Positions 39,155 to 48,882 of a stretch of DNA of 64,000 nucleotides are shown piece after piece. Under the pieces are notes generated by a model. That model was given only the letters and a program-made list of their open reading frames with translations. It was not told where the DNA came from and made no database searches. The position numbers and the translations under genes were made by a program. This DNA is from CAIWHR01 sp963779805. GTDB taxonomy: Bacteria; Pseudomonadota; Gammaproteobacteria; Burkholderiales; Casimicrobiaceae. Location of the stretch: contig CAVZZN010000016.1 of NCBI GenBank assembly GCA_963779805.1, forward strand, positions 496,001 through 560,000, read 5' to 3'. Position 1 is the first letter of the stretch. Each line of letters starts with the position of its first letter.

Positions 39155-39430
39155 GCTGCTCCTCCTGAAGCGCGGCTTGGATTTTGGCGGTGCTGCCTAA
39201 GGATCGATGCCGGCACGCGGACGCGTGACCGGGGCAGTCTAACGAAACGGGTGCGCAACGCGCAACGCATCGCCTTGATGCAGCGCAACCCGCCAGCCGG
39301 GCGGCGGCGCTTGAATCGGGGGCTGGCGGTCGGCAGCGGCGCCCGACTCCGTGTGGCCGGCGGGGTGCGCCACCCCGGCGCACCCATGTCGGAATGCTAA
39401 AATCGCATGTTTTCCGCCACGTCGATTCCA

Positions 39431-40057
39431 ATGCCCGCTTCCCCGCTCAAGCCCATTCCCCAGCTCATCTTCATGAGCCGGTGGCTCCAGCTGCCGCTCT
39501 ACGTCGGCCTCATCGTGGCGCAGGGCGTCTACGTCTGGTACTTCTGGGTGGAGCTCGCGCACCTCGTCGAGGCGGCGTTCGGCAGCCAGGCCGCGCTCAA
39601 CAGCATCCTCGACAACGTCGCGATCATCGGCGCCGACGGCCAGAAGCTGAAGATGGCGAAGGAAACCGTCGTCATGCTGGTCGTGCTCGGCCTCATCGAC
39701 GTGGTGATGATCTCGAACCTCCTGATCATGGTGATCATCGGCGGCTACGAGACCTTCGTGTCGCGCATGAACCTCGAAGGCCACCCCGATCAGCCGGAGT
39801 GGCTCTCGCACGTGAACGCGTCCGTGCTCAAGGTGAAGCTCGCCACCGCCATCATCGGCATCTCGTCGATCCACCTGCTCAAGACGTTCATCAGCGCGCA
39901 GGCCTACGACGAGAAGACGCTCATGTACCAGACCGTGATCCACGTCGCCTTCCTGCTCTCGGCGATGGCGGTCGCGGCCGTCGATCGCATCATGCCCGCG
40001 CCCTCCAGGCGACGCGACATCAGCAACGGCCTCGAGGGAGGCCGATCCACCCACTAG
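39431..40057 (+). CDS. yqhA: UPF0114/YqhA family membrane protein
   Basis: About 208 residues and three to four membrane helices (FMSRWLQLPLYVGLIVAQGV, VMLVVLGLIDVVMISNLLIM, KLATAIIGISSIHLLKTFIS, VAFLLSAMAVAAVDRIM). Typical of TIGR00645/YqhA proteins of unknown function. I prefer ATG 39431 over 39407, because a -10-like TAAAAT lies at 39398-39403, only four bases from the first ATG. It is followed by the fumarase gene on the same strand after 74 bases. Confidence 0.9.
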   Translation: MPASPLKPIPQLIFMSRWLQLPLYVGLIVAQGVYVWYFWVELAHLVEAAFGSQAALNSILDNVAIIGADGQKLKMAKETVVMLVVLGLIDVVMISNLLIMVIIGGYETFVSRMNLEGHPDQPEWLSHVNASVLKVKLATAIIGISSIHLLKTFISAQAYDEKTLMYQTVIHVAFLLSAMAVAAVDRIMPAPSRRRDISNGLEGGRSTH

Positions 40058-40131
40058 CACTTGCCACTGGCATTTGCCATCAGCCCCGAAGATCGCATCG
40101 AGTCTTTCGAGGCTCTCCACAGGAGCCCACC

Positions 40132-41664
40132 ATGGCCGTGATCCGGCAACAGGACGTGATCCAGAGCGTCGCCGACGCCCTCCAGTACATCTCGTATTAC
40201 CACCCGATGGACTTCATCGACGCGCTCGGTGAAGCGTACGCGGCGGAGGAGTCGCCCGCGGCCAAGGATGCCATCGCGCAGATCCTCACCAACTCGAAGA
40301 TGTGCGCGGAGGGCCACCGCCCGATCTGCCAGGACACCGGCATCGTCGTCGCGTTCGTGAAGGTCGGGATGGACGTGCGCTGGGAAGGCGCGACCATGAG
40401 CGTCACGGACATGATCAACGAAGGCGTGCGCCGGGCCTACACGGACCCCGACAACACCCTGCGTGCATCGATCCTCGCGGACCCCGCCGGCAAGCGCAAG
40501 AACACCAGGGACAACACGCCCGCCGTGGTGCACTACGAGCTCGTGCCCGGTGGCGAGATCGAGGTGAAGATCGCCGCGAAGGGCGGCGGCTCCGAGAACA
40601 AGAGCAAGTTCGTGATGCTCAATCCGTCGGACTCGGTCGTCGACTGGGTGATGAAGACCGTGCCGACGATGGGCGCGGGCTGGTGTCCGCCGGGGATGCT
40701 CGGCATCGGCATCGGCGGCAGCGCGGAGAAGGCGATGCTCCTCGCGAAGGAATCGCTGATGGATCCCATCGACATCCACGCGCTGAAGGCGCGCGCGGCC
40801 AAGGGCGAGACGCTCACGCGCACCGAGGAGCTGCGCCTCGAGCTCATGGACAAGGTGAATGCGCTCGGCATCGGCGCGCAGGGCCTCGGCGGATTGTCGA
40901 CGGTGCTCGACGTCAAGATCCTCGACTACCCGACGCACGCCGCGAGCCTGCCCGTCGCGATGATCCCGAACTGCGCAGCCACGCGTCATGCGCACTTCGT
41001 GCTCAACGGCTCCGGGCCCGCGCACCTGGAAGTGCCCGATCTTTCGCGCTGGCCGAAGGTGGAGTGGACGCCGTCGGCCGAGGCGCGGCGCGTGAATCTC
41101 GACGCGCTCACGCCGGCCGAAGTCGCGAGCTGGAAGCCGGGCGAGCGGCTGCTGCTGAACGGCAAGATGCTCACCGGCCGCGATGCCGCGCACAAGCGCA
41201 TCACCGACATGCTCGCGAAGGGCGAGAAGCTGCCGGTCGATTTCACCAATCGCGTGATCTATTACGTCGGTCCGGTCGACCCGGTGCGCGACGAAGTCGT
41301 CGGACCCGCGGGCCCGACCACGTCCACGCGCATGGACAAGTTCACCGAGACGATGCTTGCGCAAACGGGCCTCATCGCGATGGTGGGCAAGGCCGAGCGC
41401 GGCCCGGTCGCGATCGAGGCGATCCGCAAGCACAAGGCCGCATACCTGATGGCGGTCGGCGGCGCGGCGTATCTCGTGTCGAAGGCGATCAGGCATTCGC
41501 GCGTGGCGGCCTTCGGCGACCTCGGGATGGAAGCGATCTACGAATTCGACGTGAAGGACATGCCGGTGACGGTGGCGGTGGACGCGCAAGGCTCGGCGGT
41601 GCACAAGACGGGCCCGCGCGAGTGGCAGCAGCGCATCGGCAAGATCCCCGTCACCGCCGAGTAA
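40132..41664 (+). CDS. fumA: Class I (iron-sulfur) fumarate hydratase
   Basis: A 510-residue enzyme that interconverts fumarate and malate. ATG 40132 is preceded by AGGAG. N-terminal domain segments include KMCAEGHRPICQDTGIVVAF (cluster Cys), DNTPAVVHYELVPG and GGGSENKSKFVMLNPS. The centre has VPTMGAGWCPPGMLGIGIGG. The C-terminal part has YYVGPVDPVRDEVVGPAGP, TSTRMDKFTETMLAQTGLIA and MVGKAERG. Oxygen-labile 4Fe-4S form by family knowledge. Confidence 0.96.
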   Translation: MAVIRQQDVIQSVADALQYISYYHPMDFIDALGEAYAAEESPAAKDAIAQILTNSKMCAEGHRPICQDTGIVVAFVKVGMDVRWEGATMSVTDMINEGVRRAYTDPDNTLRASILADPAGKRKNTRDNTPAVVHYELVPGGEIEVKIAAKGGGSENKSKFVMLNPSDSVVDWVMKTVPTMGAGWCPPGMLGIGIGGSAEKAMLLAKESLMDPIDIHALKARAAKGETLTRTEELRLELMDKVNALGIGAQGLGGLSTVLDVKILDYPTHAASLPVAMIPNCAATRHAHFVLNGSGPAHLEVPDLSRWPKVEWTPSAEARRVNLDALTPAEVASWKPGERLLLNGKMLTGRDAAHKRITDMLAKGEKLPVDFTNRVIYYVGPVDPVRDEVVGPAGPTTSTRMDKFTETMLAQTGLIAMVGKAERGPVAIEAIRKHKAAYLMAVGGAAYLVSKAIRHSRVAAFGDLGMEAIYEFDVKDMPVTVAVDAQGSAVHKTGPREWQQRIGKIPVTAE

Positions 41665-42206
41665 CCGACCGCACCATCACCTCAGCCCCGACCCTGGGTC
41701 GACCCAGGGTCGGGTGTGGGAGGGGGTCGAGGCGTGTGCGGCCGTCGACCGATCGTCGGATGGCATTGCGCACGACAACGCGCGACCACGCAAGGCATTC
41801 CGCGCGGGTGCATCGTTCTCGACGTGCCAACGCATGCCTTGCTGCGGCCCGCGGCGGAAGCCTACAACCGCACTCGTGTTCGCACATTCGAGCATCGTGG
41901 TGTGCAAAGAACATCCCCGATGACCCTTCCGAAGCACGCGGCGCGCTGGCTGCCGCCGCGCGCGCCGCAGTAAACTACGAGCGCGCCTCCCTGCGATGCC
42001 TCCAGGCGCAGGCTCGATTCACCGCCCGACGAACAGGAAGCACGTGCGTTCATCGCGACACGGCATGGCAACGATCCGTGCGCGCGGCCACCATGCCGGC
42101 GCATGGATGCTCGCGGCCACGCGAGTCGGAGTGGCGCGAGTGGAGTGCGCACGCAAGTCGAAGTGCGCACGCGGGCCTTCGTGCGCTGCCGGCGAGGAGT
42201 GGCGCC
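41665..42206. other. Intergenic region fumarase to GGDEF-EAL gene
   Basis: About 540 bases without a supported gene. It contains the GACCC-type palindrome at 41687 and the ribosome site GAGGAG at 42194-42199 for the next gene. No promoter assigned. Confidence 0.5.
41687..41714. repeat. GACCCnGGGTC-type 28-bp perfect palindrome
   Basis: CCCGACCCTGGGTC followed by its exact reverse complement, 23 bases after the fumarase stop. It may terminate fumarase transcription. Related copies are at 44784, 46861 and 51644. Confidence 0.9.
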
Positions 42207-44508
42207 GTGATCGACGCGATGCGCAGCTTTCGCCGGCACCTGTCCCCGCTCGCCGGCGAGACCCACCATCCGACCAATCTGCCGCCGGTCCGGATGGGAC
42301 TGCTGACCAAGCTCAACGTGCTCACCGTCGGCCTGATCGTGCTCACGGCCGTGATGACGACGGGCTTCTATCTTTGGCAGCAATGGAATGACGGCGACCA
42401 GCAGCTGCGGGGCGAGGCCGCCACGATCTCGACGATGGTGGCCGAGCTTTCGCAGCGGGGCACGACGCCGGCCGATCGCGCCTATCTCACCGGCGTGCTC
42501 GAAGGCCTGCGCCGCGACGGCGACGTCGCCTACGTCATCATCCTCGACGCCAACCGGCAGGTCGTGGCCGGGCGACGGTACGCCGAGGCATTGCAGAGCG
42601 TCGACGTGCCGGCGCTGCCCCGCGGTGTCGCCTCGACCGCACCCACGACGCTGCGCCACGTCATCGACGGCACGCGCTACGTCGAGATCGCGTCGCCCGT
42701 GTTCCGCAGCAAGGCGGCGCCGGCCGCAGCGCAAGCGCAGGACACCAACGGCGCGCCCGCGCTCGCAGCATCGAACGCCCCGATCGGCTTCGTGCGCGTG
42801 GGCATGACCTTCGCGCGCCAGGAGCAGCAGTTCCGGCGTCAGCTGGCCGGCGCGCTGTCGGTCCTGGCCGCCATCGTGCTGCTGTCGATCCTCACCACGC
42901 TGCTGCTGACGCGCCGACTGGTTGCGCCGATGCGGCGCCTGATGCGCGCGGCGCGTGCCGTCGGCTCGGGCAAGCTCGACGTGTACGTTCCGGCGCGCTC
43001 GGCGGACGAGCTGGGCCTGCTCACGCACGCGTTCAACCAGATGACGCAGCGCCTCGCCGAATCGCAGGCGGAGGTCGCCAATTACCAGCGCACGCTGGAA
43101 GACAAGGTCGCGCAGCGCACCAAGGAGCTCGAGGTCGCGACGGCGCACGCGTACAAGCTCGCGCAGCACGACATCCTCACCGGGCTGCCGAACCGCTCGC
43201 TGCTCAACCAGCGCCTGAAGCAGATCCTCGCGCAGGCCGCGCGCGACGGCACGCACGTCGCGTGCCTGTTCATCGACTTCGACGACTTCAAGCGCATCAA
43301 CGACACGCTCGGCCACGACAGCGGCGATCAGCTGCTGCAATCCATCGCCCAGCGCCTCACCAGCGCGGTGCGCGAGGCCGACGTCGTGGCGCGCCTCGGC
43401 GGCGACGAGTTCGTGCTGGTGCTGCCCGGGCCTCGATCCCTCGCACGCGACGTTCGAGACGATGACGGTGCTTGCGCGCGTGCGCGAAGCGTTCCTCGCG
43501 CCGTTCCGGCTGTCGGACCAGATGCCGACGCTGACGTGCTCGATCGGCGTGTCGATGTATCCGCTCGATGCGAGCGATCCGGGCACGATGATCAAGCAGG
43601 CCGACACCGCGATGTACGCGGCCAAGGATGCGGGCCGCAACGCGTACCGCTTCTACACCGCCGACATGAACGCGCGCGTGCAGCTGCGCCTGCAGCTCGA
43701 GACCGACATGCGCCGCGGGTTGATGGACAACGAGTTCTTCCTCGTCTTCCAGCCGCAGCTCGACATCCAGTCCGGCCGGGCGTGTGGCGTGGAAGCCTTG
43801 CTGCGCTGGCGCGATCCGGATCGCGGCGTGATCGGGCCGGCCGAGTTCATCCCGATCGCGGAAGAGTCGGGCATGATCCAGGCGCTCGGCGCGCGCGTGC
43901 TGCGCGATTCGTGCCGCCAGGTGATGCAATGGCATCGGCTGGGGATGCTGCTGCGCCTGTCGGTGAACCTGTCGGTGCAGCAGCTGCAGCACGACAGCTG
44001 GCTGTCGATCGTGGAGGATGCGCTCACCACCAGCGGCCTGCCCGCGCAGTACCTCGATCTCGAGATCACGGAGAGCGTGATCATCACGCATCCGGAGCGC
44101 GCGGTCGACACGCTGATGAAGCTGAAGCAGCGCGGCGTGTCGATCACCGTCGACGATTTCGGCACCGGGTATTCGAGCCTCTCGTATCTCGCGCGGCTGC
44201 CGATCCAGAGCGTGAAGATCGATCAGCGCTTCGTGCACGGGCTCGAGCAGAACCGCAACGACGAGGCGATCACGCAGGCGATCATCGCGCTGTCGCATTC
44301 GCTCGGGTTGCGAGTCATCGCGGAAGGGGTGGAGAATCCGGCGCAGTTCGCCTTCCTCAAGGCGCATGGCTGCGACGAAGCGCAGGGCTACCTCATCTCG
44401 CGGCCGCTCGAGGCCAACGACCTCGCCCGCTGGTGGCGCCAGCAGGAGGAGGATCACCGCACGCTCGGTCGTCAGCGCGACATGTGGAGCACGCCCAGCG
44501 CCGCGTGA
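42207..44508 (+). CDS. Membrane GGDEF-EAL cyclic-di-GMP enzyme (one probable indel)
   Basis: About 767 residues after repair. GTG 42207 has GAGGAG 7 bases upstream. TM1 is about residues 35-57, a periplasmic sensor follows to about 210, TM2 is about 211-235, then HAMP (RLVAPMRRLMRAARAVGSG) and a short coiled coil. The GGDEF domain starts at HDILTGLPNRSLLNQRL with an intact GGDEF active site. The frame breaks at about 43427-43432: an extra G in CCCGGGCCTCGA, whose removal gives PGLDPSHATFETM. The EAL domain keeps VEALLRWRDP, NLSVQQL, ITESVIITH, DDFGTGYSSLSYL and AEGVEN, so both activities look possible. Confidence 0.92.
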
Positions 44509-44530
44509 TGCGATGCGGAAGGAGGATGCC

Positions 44531-44968
44531 ATGCCCGATTCCGACGAAGCGCTCGCCCACCAGAACCGCGCACTCACACGCCAGATGCTGGAGTGGATCG
44601 CGACGCGTTCACCGACGTACGCGGAGGTGCTGGAGACGTGGCACAGCTCCTGTCCGCGGCACACGATCTGGGAGGACGCGGTGCTGGCGGGGCTGGTCGA
44701 TCACGACGGCCGGCGCGAGGGCGTCGTGCGCCTGACCAGCACGGGCGCGGCGCTCCTCGGCTCTGAACGCACTCGCAAGCGTCGACCCTGGGTCCACCCT
44801 GGGTCGACCCTGGGTCATCAACGGCGGGGCCCCATCAGGTCGGCAGGCGTGTCCACGTCGCGCAGCACGCCGGGATCGTCGACGTCGATGCGCTGCAGCT
44901 CGCGCGCGTGGCGCATCACCACCGCGCGCGCGCCCTCGTCGCCGGTGAGCGCGGCGAGCTCGCGGTAA
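44531..44968 (+). CDS. Small conserved hypothetical protein, C-terminus overwritten by a repeat
   Basis: ATG 44531 has a strong GGAAGGAGG upstream. The first 80-85 residues look native: QMLEWIATRSPTYAEVLETW, then SSCPRHTIWEDAVLAGLVDH and VVRLTSTGAALLG, a pattern of a winged-helix-like small protein. From about residue 85 the frame runs into three GACCCTGGGTC units and on into the antisense of mocA, ending at 44968. The original stop was probably lost when the repeat arrived. Function unknown. It overlaps mocA tail to tail. Confidence 0.6.
   Translation: MPDSDEALAHQNRALTRQMLEWIATRSPTYAEVLETWHSSCPRHTIWEDAVLAGLVDHDGRREGVVRLTSTGAALLGSERTRKRRPWVHPGSTLGHQRRGPIRSAGVSTSRSTPGSSTSMRCSSRAWRITTARAPSSPVSAASSR
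44784..44816. repeat. Three tandem GACCCTGGGTC-type units
   Basis: Units at 44784-44794, 44795-44805 (CACCCTGGGTC) and 44806-44816. They sit between two convergent genes, two bases before the mocA stop. Confidence 0.9.
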
Positions 44969-45439
44969 CACGCACGACCGAAGCCCACCGGATGCCCGCG
45001 CCGGCCATCGTGAAATGGCGCGGCGAGCAATGCGCCGCCCGCGATCGCATCGCGCACCGACGCGATCGTGGCGGTTGCGACCCAGGGCATGTCCGCGAGC
45101 GCGATGATCCAGCCGTCCGCGGCGGCGGCCGCCTGCACGCCGCACGCGAGGCTCGCTCCCATGCCCTCGTCTGCGCGCTCGCACTCGATCACGCGCGCTC
45201 CGGCAGCGCGCAGCGCATCGGCCAGGACGCGCGTCGCCCGGACGGACGACCGCGATCGTCTCCGGCAGCACCGAGCGCAGCGCCGCGCACGCGGCGACGC
45301 CGATCGGGAGCCCGGGGCCGCGTTGCGCAGTTCCGGCATCGTCGCGCCGGATCGAGCGCTCCGGCAACGGCACCAGCAGCTTGCCTCCGCCGAAGCGCTC
45401 GGCGCGCCCCGCGGCAAGCAGCACGCCCGCGATCGCCAT
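44818..45439 (-). CDS. mocA: MocA/MobA-like molybdenum cofactor nucleotidyltransferase (one probable indel)
   Basis: About 206 residues after repair. The start at ATG 45439 gives the NTP-transferase opening AIAGVLLAAGRAERFGGGKL. The frame changes near 45225-45245 (from VLPETIAVVRP to RVLADALRAAGARV), which removing one base repairs. The second part has DEGMGASLACGV, WIIALADMPWV with the metal Asp, GHPVGFGRACYREL and DVDTPADL. Such enzymes transfer CMP or GMP to molybdopterin, often for xanthine or CO dehydrogenases, and no such enzyme is nearby. Confidence 0.85.
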
Positions 45440-45524
45440 CAGCGCGCGACCCGGCCGCGTGCGCGGCAAACGCCGTTCACCGGCCGCGCCGCTGCGGGCC
45501 TGTCGCTTCGGCGAACCCGCGCGA

Positions 45525-46671
45525 TCACTCGCGCAGCAGCCGGAACTTGCCGTCCTTCACCGTGACGAGCACGCGCGCACGCTCGTCCATGCCGTTGTGA
45601 TTGGTCGGCGACATGTTGAACACGCCCTGGCAGCCGACGATCTCGCGCTCCTGCTCGATCGCATCGCGCAGCGCCACGCGGAACGCTTCGGTGCCCGGCT
45701 TGCCCTTCTTCAGCGCCGCGGGAATCGCGCGCTCCAGGATGAGGCCCGAGTCGTACGTGTTCGCACCGAAGGTCGCGGGCTTCTGCCCGAACTTCTTCTC
45801 GTATTCGTTGATGTAGCGGAGGGCGACCTTCTTGATCGGATTGCTGTTCGGGATCTCGTCGATCACGAGCATCGGTCCGGCGGCGAGGATCGTGCCCTCG
45901 ACCTTGTCCTTGCCGAGGCGGATGAAATCGTCGGTGGCCACCCCGTGCGTCTGGTAGATCGTGCCCTTGTAGCCCTGGTCGCGCAGCGTGATCTGCGGCA
46001 GCACGCCGGGACCGCCGACGCCCGCGACCAGCACCGCGTCGGGCTTCGCCGCCATGAGCTTCAGCGCCTGGCCCGGTCACGCTCTGGTCGGTGCGCTGGT
46101 AGAACTCGGTCGCGACCTGCTTGATGCCGGCCTTGTCCGCCATCGGCGTGAACACCTTCTGCCAGTTCTCGCCGTACGGATCCTTGAAGCCGATGAAGCC
46201 GTAGGTCTTCACGCCCGTCTTCACCATGTGCTTCACCAGCGCGGCCGCGATGAGGTCGTCGTTCTGCGTGGTCTTGAACACCCACCGCCGCTTGGCATCG
46301 AGCGGCTCGACCACGCTCGACGTGCCGACGGTCGCCATCAGCGGGACCTTGGCCTCGGCGATGAGATCGAGGATGGCGAGCGCGTTGGGCGTCGTCGACG
46401 GGCCGATCAGCGCGTCGATGTTGTCGGTCTGGATGAGCTTCTTCGCGTTCTGCACGGCGTGCGTGGTGTCGCCGCCGTCGTCGAGCTGGATGTACTGGAT
46501 CGTGGTGTCGCCGATCTTGCGGGGCAGGAGCTCGCCCGTGTTCTTCTGCGGAATGCCGATCGCGGTGGTCGGCCCGGTGGCCGAGACCATCAGCCCGATC
46601 TTGACCTGCGCGAATGCGCTCGTGGCGCCCAGCAGCGCCAGTGCGGCGCACGCGAACCATCTTTTCATCAT
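45525..46671 (-). CDS. LivK-type periplasmic branched-chain amino acid ABC binding protein (one probable indel)
   Basis: About 381 residues after repair. ATG 46671 is preceded by AGGGGATAAGC. The signal peptide is 1-22 (KRWFACAALALLGATSAFA), then VKIGLMVSATGPTTAIGIPQ, the classic peripla_BP_6 opening. The frame breaks at about 46070-46078: GTGACCGGGCCAGG has an extra G, and removal gives SVTGQALKLMAAKPDAV. The rest keeps VAGVGGPGVLPQITLRDQGY and TFGANTYDSGLILERAIP. No permease or ATPase genes are adjacent, so it is an orphan binding protein. The ligand could be an amino acid, an amide or an aromatic acid. Confidence 0.88.
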
Positions 46672-46860
46672 GCTTATCCCCTGTTCAAGAATGGGCGCAA
46701 GCTTATGCTGCGGCGCACCCCGGGGGCAAGCCGGCGCCGAGCGCGCTCTCACCCGCCCACACCCTTGCGCCCGGTCCGCTGTCGAAGCCCATGGGGTGCG
46801 CGCGGTTGCACAGGCCACGCGGCGAGCCTAGGCTGGAAACCAGGTGCGTGCCGCGCCATC

Positions 46861-46881
46861 GACCCGGGGTCGACCCGGGTC
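46861..46881. repeat. GACCC-type double palindrome
   Basis: GACCCGGGGTC then GACCCGGGTC, between the divergent binding-protein gene and the small membrane protein gene. A G-rich variant of the repeat at 41687. Confidence 0.75.
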
Positions 46882-46927
46882 GCGCAGGTGCGCCGGTGCT
46901 CCCGACCGAATCCTCTGGAGGTGAATC

Positions 46928-47440
46928 ATGCGGCGTCGGATTCTGTACGTTGTTCCGGACCTGGCCAGCGCGCGGCGGATGATGGACGACCTGCTGCTCG
47001 CGCGCATCGAGGAGCGCCACATCCATTTCGTGGGTGCGCCGGGCACCTCGATGGCCGGCCTGCACGAGGCCAACCTGCTGCAGACGAGCGATCTCGTGCA
47101 CGGGGCGCAGATGGGACTCGTGCTGGGTGCGCTGCTCGGCACGGCGGTCGGCGTCGTGGTGGTGTTCGCCTATTCGCAGGCGGGCACGCTGCCGCTCGGG
47201 ACCGTGTTGCTGGGGGCGCTGCTGGGCGGCCTGTTCGGCGCCTGGGTGGCGAGCATGATCGGCTCGTCGGTGCCGAATACGCGGCTCAAGCCGTTCCAGG
47301 CCGCGCTGGCGGAAGGCAAGCTCGTGCTGATGGTGGACGTGCCCGCGCATCGCTGCGAGGAGATTCGCGAGCTCCTGCGCTCGATCCATCCGGAGATCGA
47401 GGACCGCGGGCTGGACCCGAACGTCCCCGCGTTCCCGTAG
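46928..47440 (+). CDS. DUF1269-like small membrane protein
   Basis: 170 residues, with CTGGAGGTG upstream of ATG 46928. A soluble N-terminal domain (RRILYVVPDLASARRMMDDL, LLARIEERHIHFVG) is followed by two adjacent hydrophobic Gly-rich helices (VLGALLGTAVGVVVVFAYSQ; GTVLLGALLGGLFGAWVASM). A C-terminal ferredoxin-like tail (LVLMVDVPAHRCEEIRELLR) follows. This layout is typical of DUF1269/YrvD-like stress-associated membrane proteins in betaproteobacteria. Function unknown. Confidence 0.8.
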   Translation: MRRRILYVVPDLASARRMMDDLLLARIEERHIHFVGAPGTSMAGLHEANLLQTSDLVHGAQMGLVLGALLGTAVGVVVVFAYSQAGTLPLGTVLLGALLGGLFGAWVASMIGSSVPNTRLKPFQAALAEGKLVLMVDVPAHRCEEIRELLRSIHPEIEDRGLDPNVPAFP

Positions 47441-47453
47441 CCGCGCAACCCTC

Positions 47454-47478
47454 TACTCAGAGTAAATACTCAGAGTAA
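47454..47478. repeat. TTACTCnGAGTAA-type repeat, single arm
   Basis: TACTCAGAGTAA-A-TACTCAGAGTAA between the convergent membrane-protein gene and dnaJ stops. It corresponds to one arm of the element at 27164. Confidence 0.9.
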
Positions 47479-47495
47479 GGAGCGCGGAGTGGGAG

Positions 47496-48632
47496 CTACT
47501 CGCTGAAGAACGCGCGCACCTTGTCCATGAAGGACTTTTCGCGCGGGCTGTGCGCGCCGGGATCCTTCTGGTTGATCGCCTCGAACTCGCGCAGCAGTTC
47601 CTTCTGGCGCGAGGTGAGCTTCACGGGGGTCTCGACCGCGACGTGACAGAAGAGATCGCCGGCGGCCGACGCACGCACGGGCTTGATGCCCTTGCCGCGC
47701 AGGCGGAACACCTGCCCCGTCTGCGTCTCGGCCGGGATCTTGATGCTCGCGTGGCCGTCGAGCGTGGGGATCTCGATTTCCCCGCCGAGCGCGGCCGTGG
47801 TGAAGCTGATCGGCATCTCGCAATGCAGATCGCCGCCTTCGCGCTGGAACACCGGATGCTGCTTGAGATTGACGACCACGTACAGGTCGCCGGACGGCCC
47901 GCCGTTCATGCCGGCCTCGCCCTCGCCTGACAGGCGAATGCGATCGTCCTGGTCGACGCCCGCGGGAATCTTCACCGACAGCGTCTTGTACTTCTTCACG
48001 CGCCCGTTCGCATGGCAGGTCGGGCACGGATCGCTCACGACCTTGCCCGTGCCGTGACATTGCGGGCACGTCTGCTGGATCGAGAAGAAGCCCTGCGAGA
48101 CGCGCACCTCGCCGCGGCCGCCGCAGGCCGCACATTGCTTGGGCTGCGTGCCGGGCTTGGCACCGCTGCCGTGACAGGTCTCGCATTCCTCCATCGCGGG
48201 AATGCGGATCTTGGCCTCGGTGCCGCGCGCCGCGTCTTCGAGCGAGAGCTCGAGGTTGTAGCGCAGATCCGCGCCGCGATACGCACCGCCGGGACGGCCG
48301 CCGCGCTGCTGGCCGAAGATCTCGCCGAAGATGTCGCCGAATGCATCGGCAAACCCGCCGAAGCCCTGCTGCCCGCCCGCGCCGAAACCCGCGCCCTGCG
48401 AAGGATCGACGCCGGCATGACCGAACTGATCGTAGGCCGCGCGTTTGCGCGAATCGGTGAGGACCTCGTACGCTTCCTTGGCCTCCTTGAATTTCTCCTC
48501 GGAGCTCTTGTCGTCCGGATTGCGGTCCGGATGGTGCTTCATGGCCAGCTTGCGGTAGGCCTTCTTGATGTCCTCCTCGGACGCGTCGCGGGTGACGCCG
48601 AGGACGGTGTAGTAGTCGCGCTTGTTAGCCAT
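47496..48632 (-). CDS. dnaJ: Chaperone DnaJ
   Basis: A 378-residue type I Hsp40. J-domain 1-70 with His34-Pro35-Asp36. A Gly/Phe-rich region follows (GAGFGAGGQQGFGGFADAFG), then four CxxCxGxG-type zinc motifs (CETCHGSG, CAACGGRG, CPQCHGTG, CPTCHANG) at about 145-205 and the C-terminal substrate domains. Last gene of the heat-shock operon, 250 bases after dnaK. Confidence 0.98.
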   Translation of the reverse strand: MANKRDYYTVLGVTRDASEEDIKKAYRKLAMKHHPDRNPDDKSSEEKFKEAKEAYEVLTDSRKRAAYDQFGHAGVDPSQGAGFGAGGQQGFGGFADAFGDIFGEIFGQQRGGRPGGAYRGADLRYNLELSLEDAARGTEAKIRIPAMEECETCHGSGAKPGTQPKQCAACGGRGEVRVSQGFFSIQQTCPQCHGTGKVVSDPCPTCHANGRVKKYKTLSVKIPAGVDQDDRIRLSGEGEAGMNGGPSGDLYVVVNLKQHPVFQREGGDLHCEMPISFTTAALGGEIEIPTLDGHASIKIPAETQTGQVFRLRGKGIKPVRASAAGDLFCHVAVETPVKLTSRQKELLREFEAINQKDPGAHSPREKSFMDKVRAFFSE

Positions 48633-48805
48633 AGTGATTCGCCGATCAGCTAGCAGCGCCGCCGACCCTGTTCCCCAGATTCACGCAGGCGGCAGCCACG
48701 CCGCCCGGTCCGACCGCGATGTTACGTGCATGCGCCAAAGAAAGCACCGCGCCAAATCAAACATCCGCACCCGCGGTGGCAGGCGAGCGAAGCGAAGCCG
48801 GCAAG

Positions 48806-48848
48806 GTCCGCGTTAAGCGTCGCGGGGTTCGCGACGCTTAACGCGGAC
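48806..48848. terminator. 19-bp-arm hairpin between dnaK and dnaJ
   Basis: Perfect inverted repeat, 48806-48824 with 48830-48848, five-base loop. The core arm is GTCCGCGTTAAGCGTCGCG. No T-run follows on either side, so it may be an attenuator or an RNA-stability element for dnaK mRNA, not a simple terminator. Confidence 0.7.
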
Positions 48849-48852
48849 AGAC

Positions 48853-48881
48853 ATTCCGTCGGGCGTCGAGCCCGACGGAAT
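48853..48881. terminator. 12-bp-arm hairpin immediately after dnaK stop
   Basis: ATTCCGTCGGGC paired with its complement around a five-base loop. It starts two bases after the dnaK stop and stands in tandem with the larger hairpin. It could protect or terminate the dnaK transcript. Confidence 0.7.
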
Positions 48882-48882
48882 A

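Noticed and set aside
43420..43440. Programmed ribosomal frameshift in the GGDEF-EAL gene
   Set aside because: No slippery heptamer or downstream structure is needed; one extra G in a GGG run explains it, and the same type of break recurs in unrelated genes.
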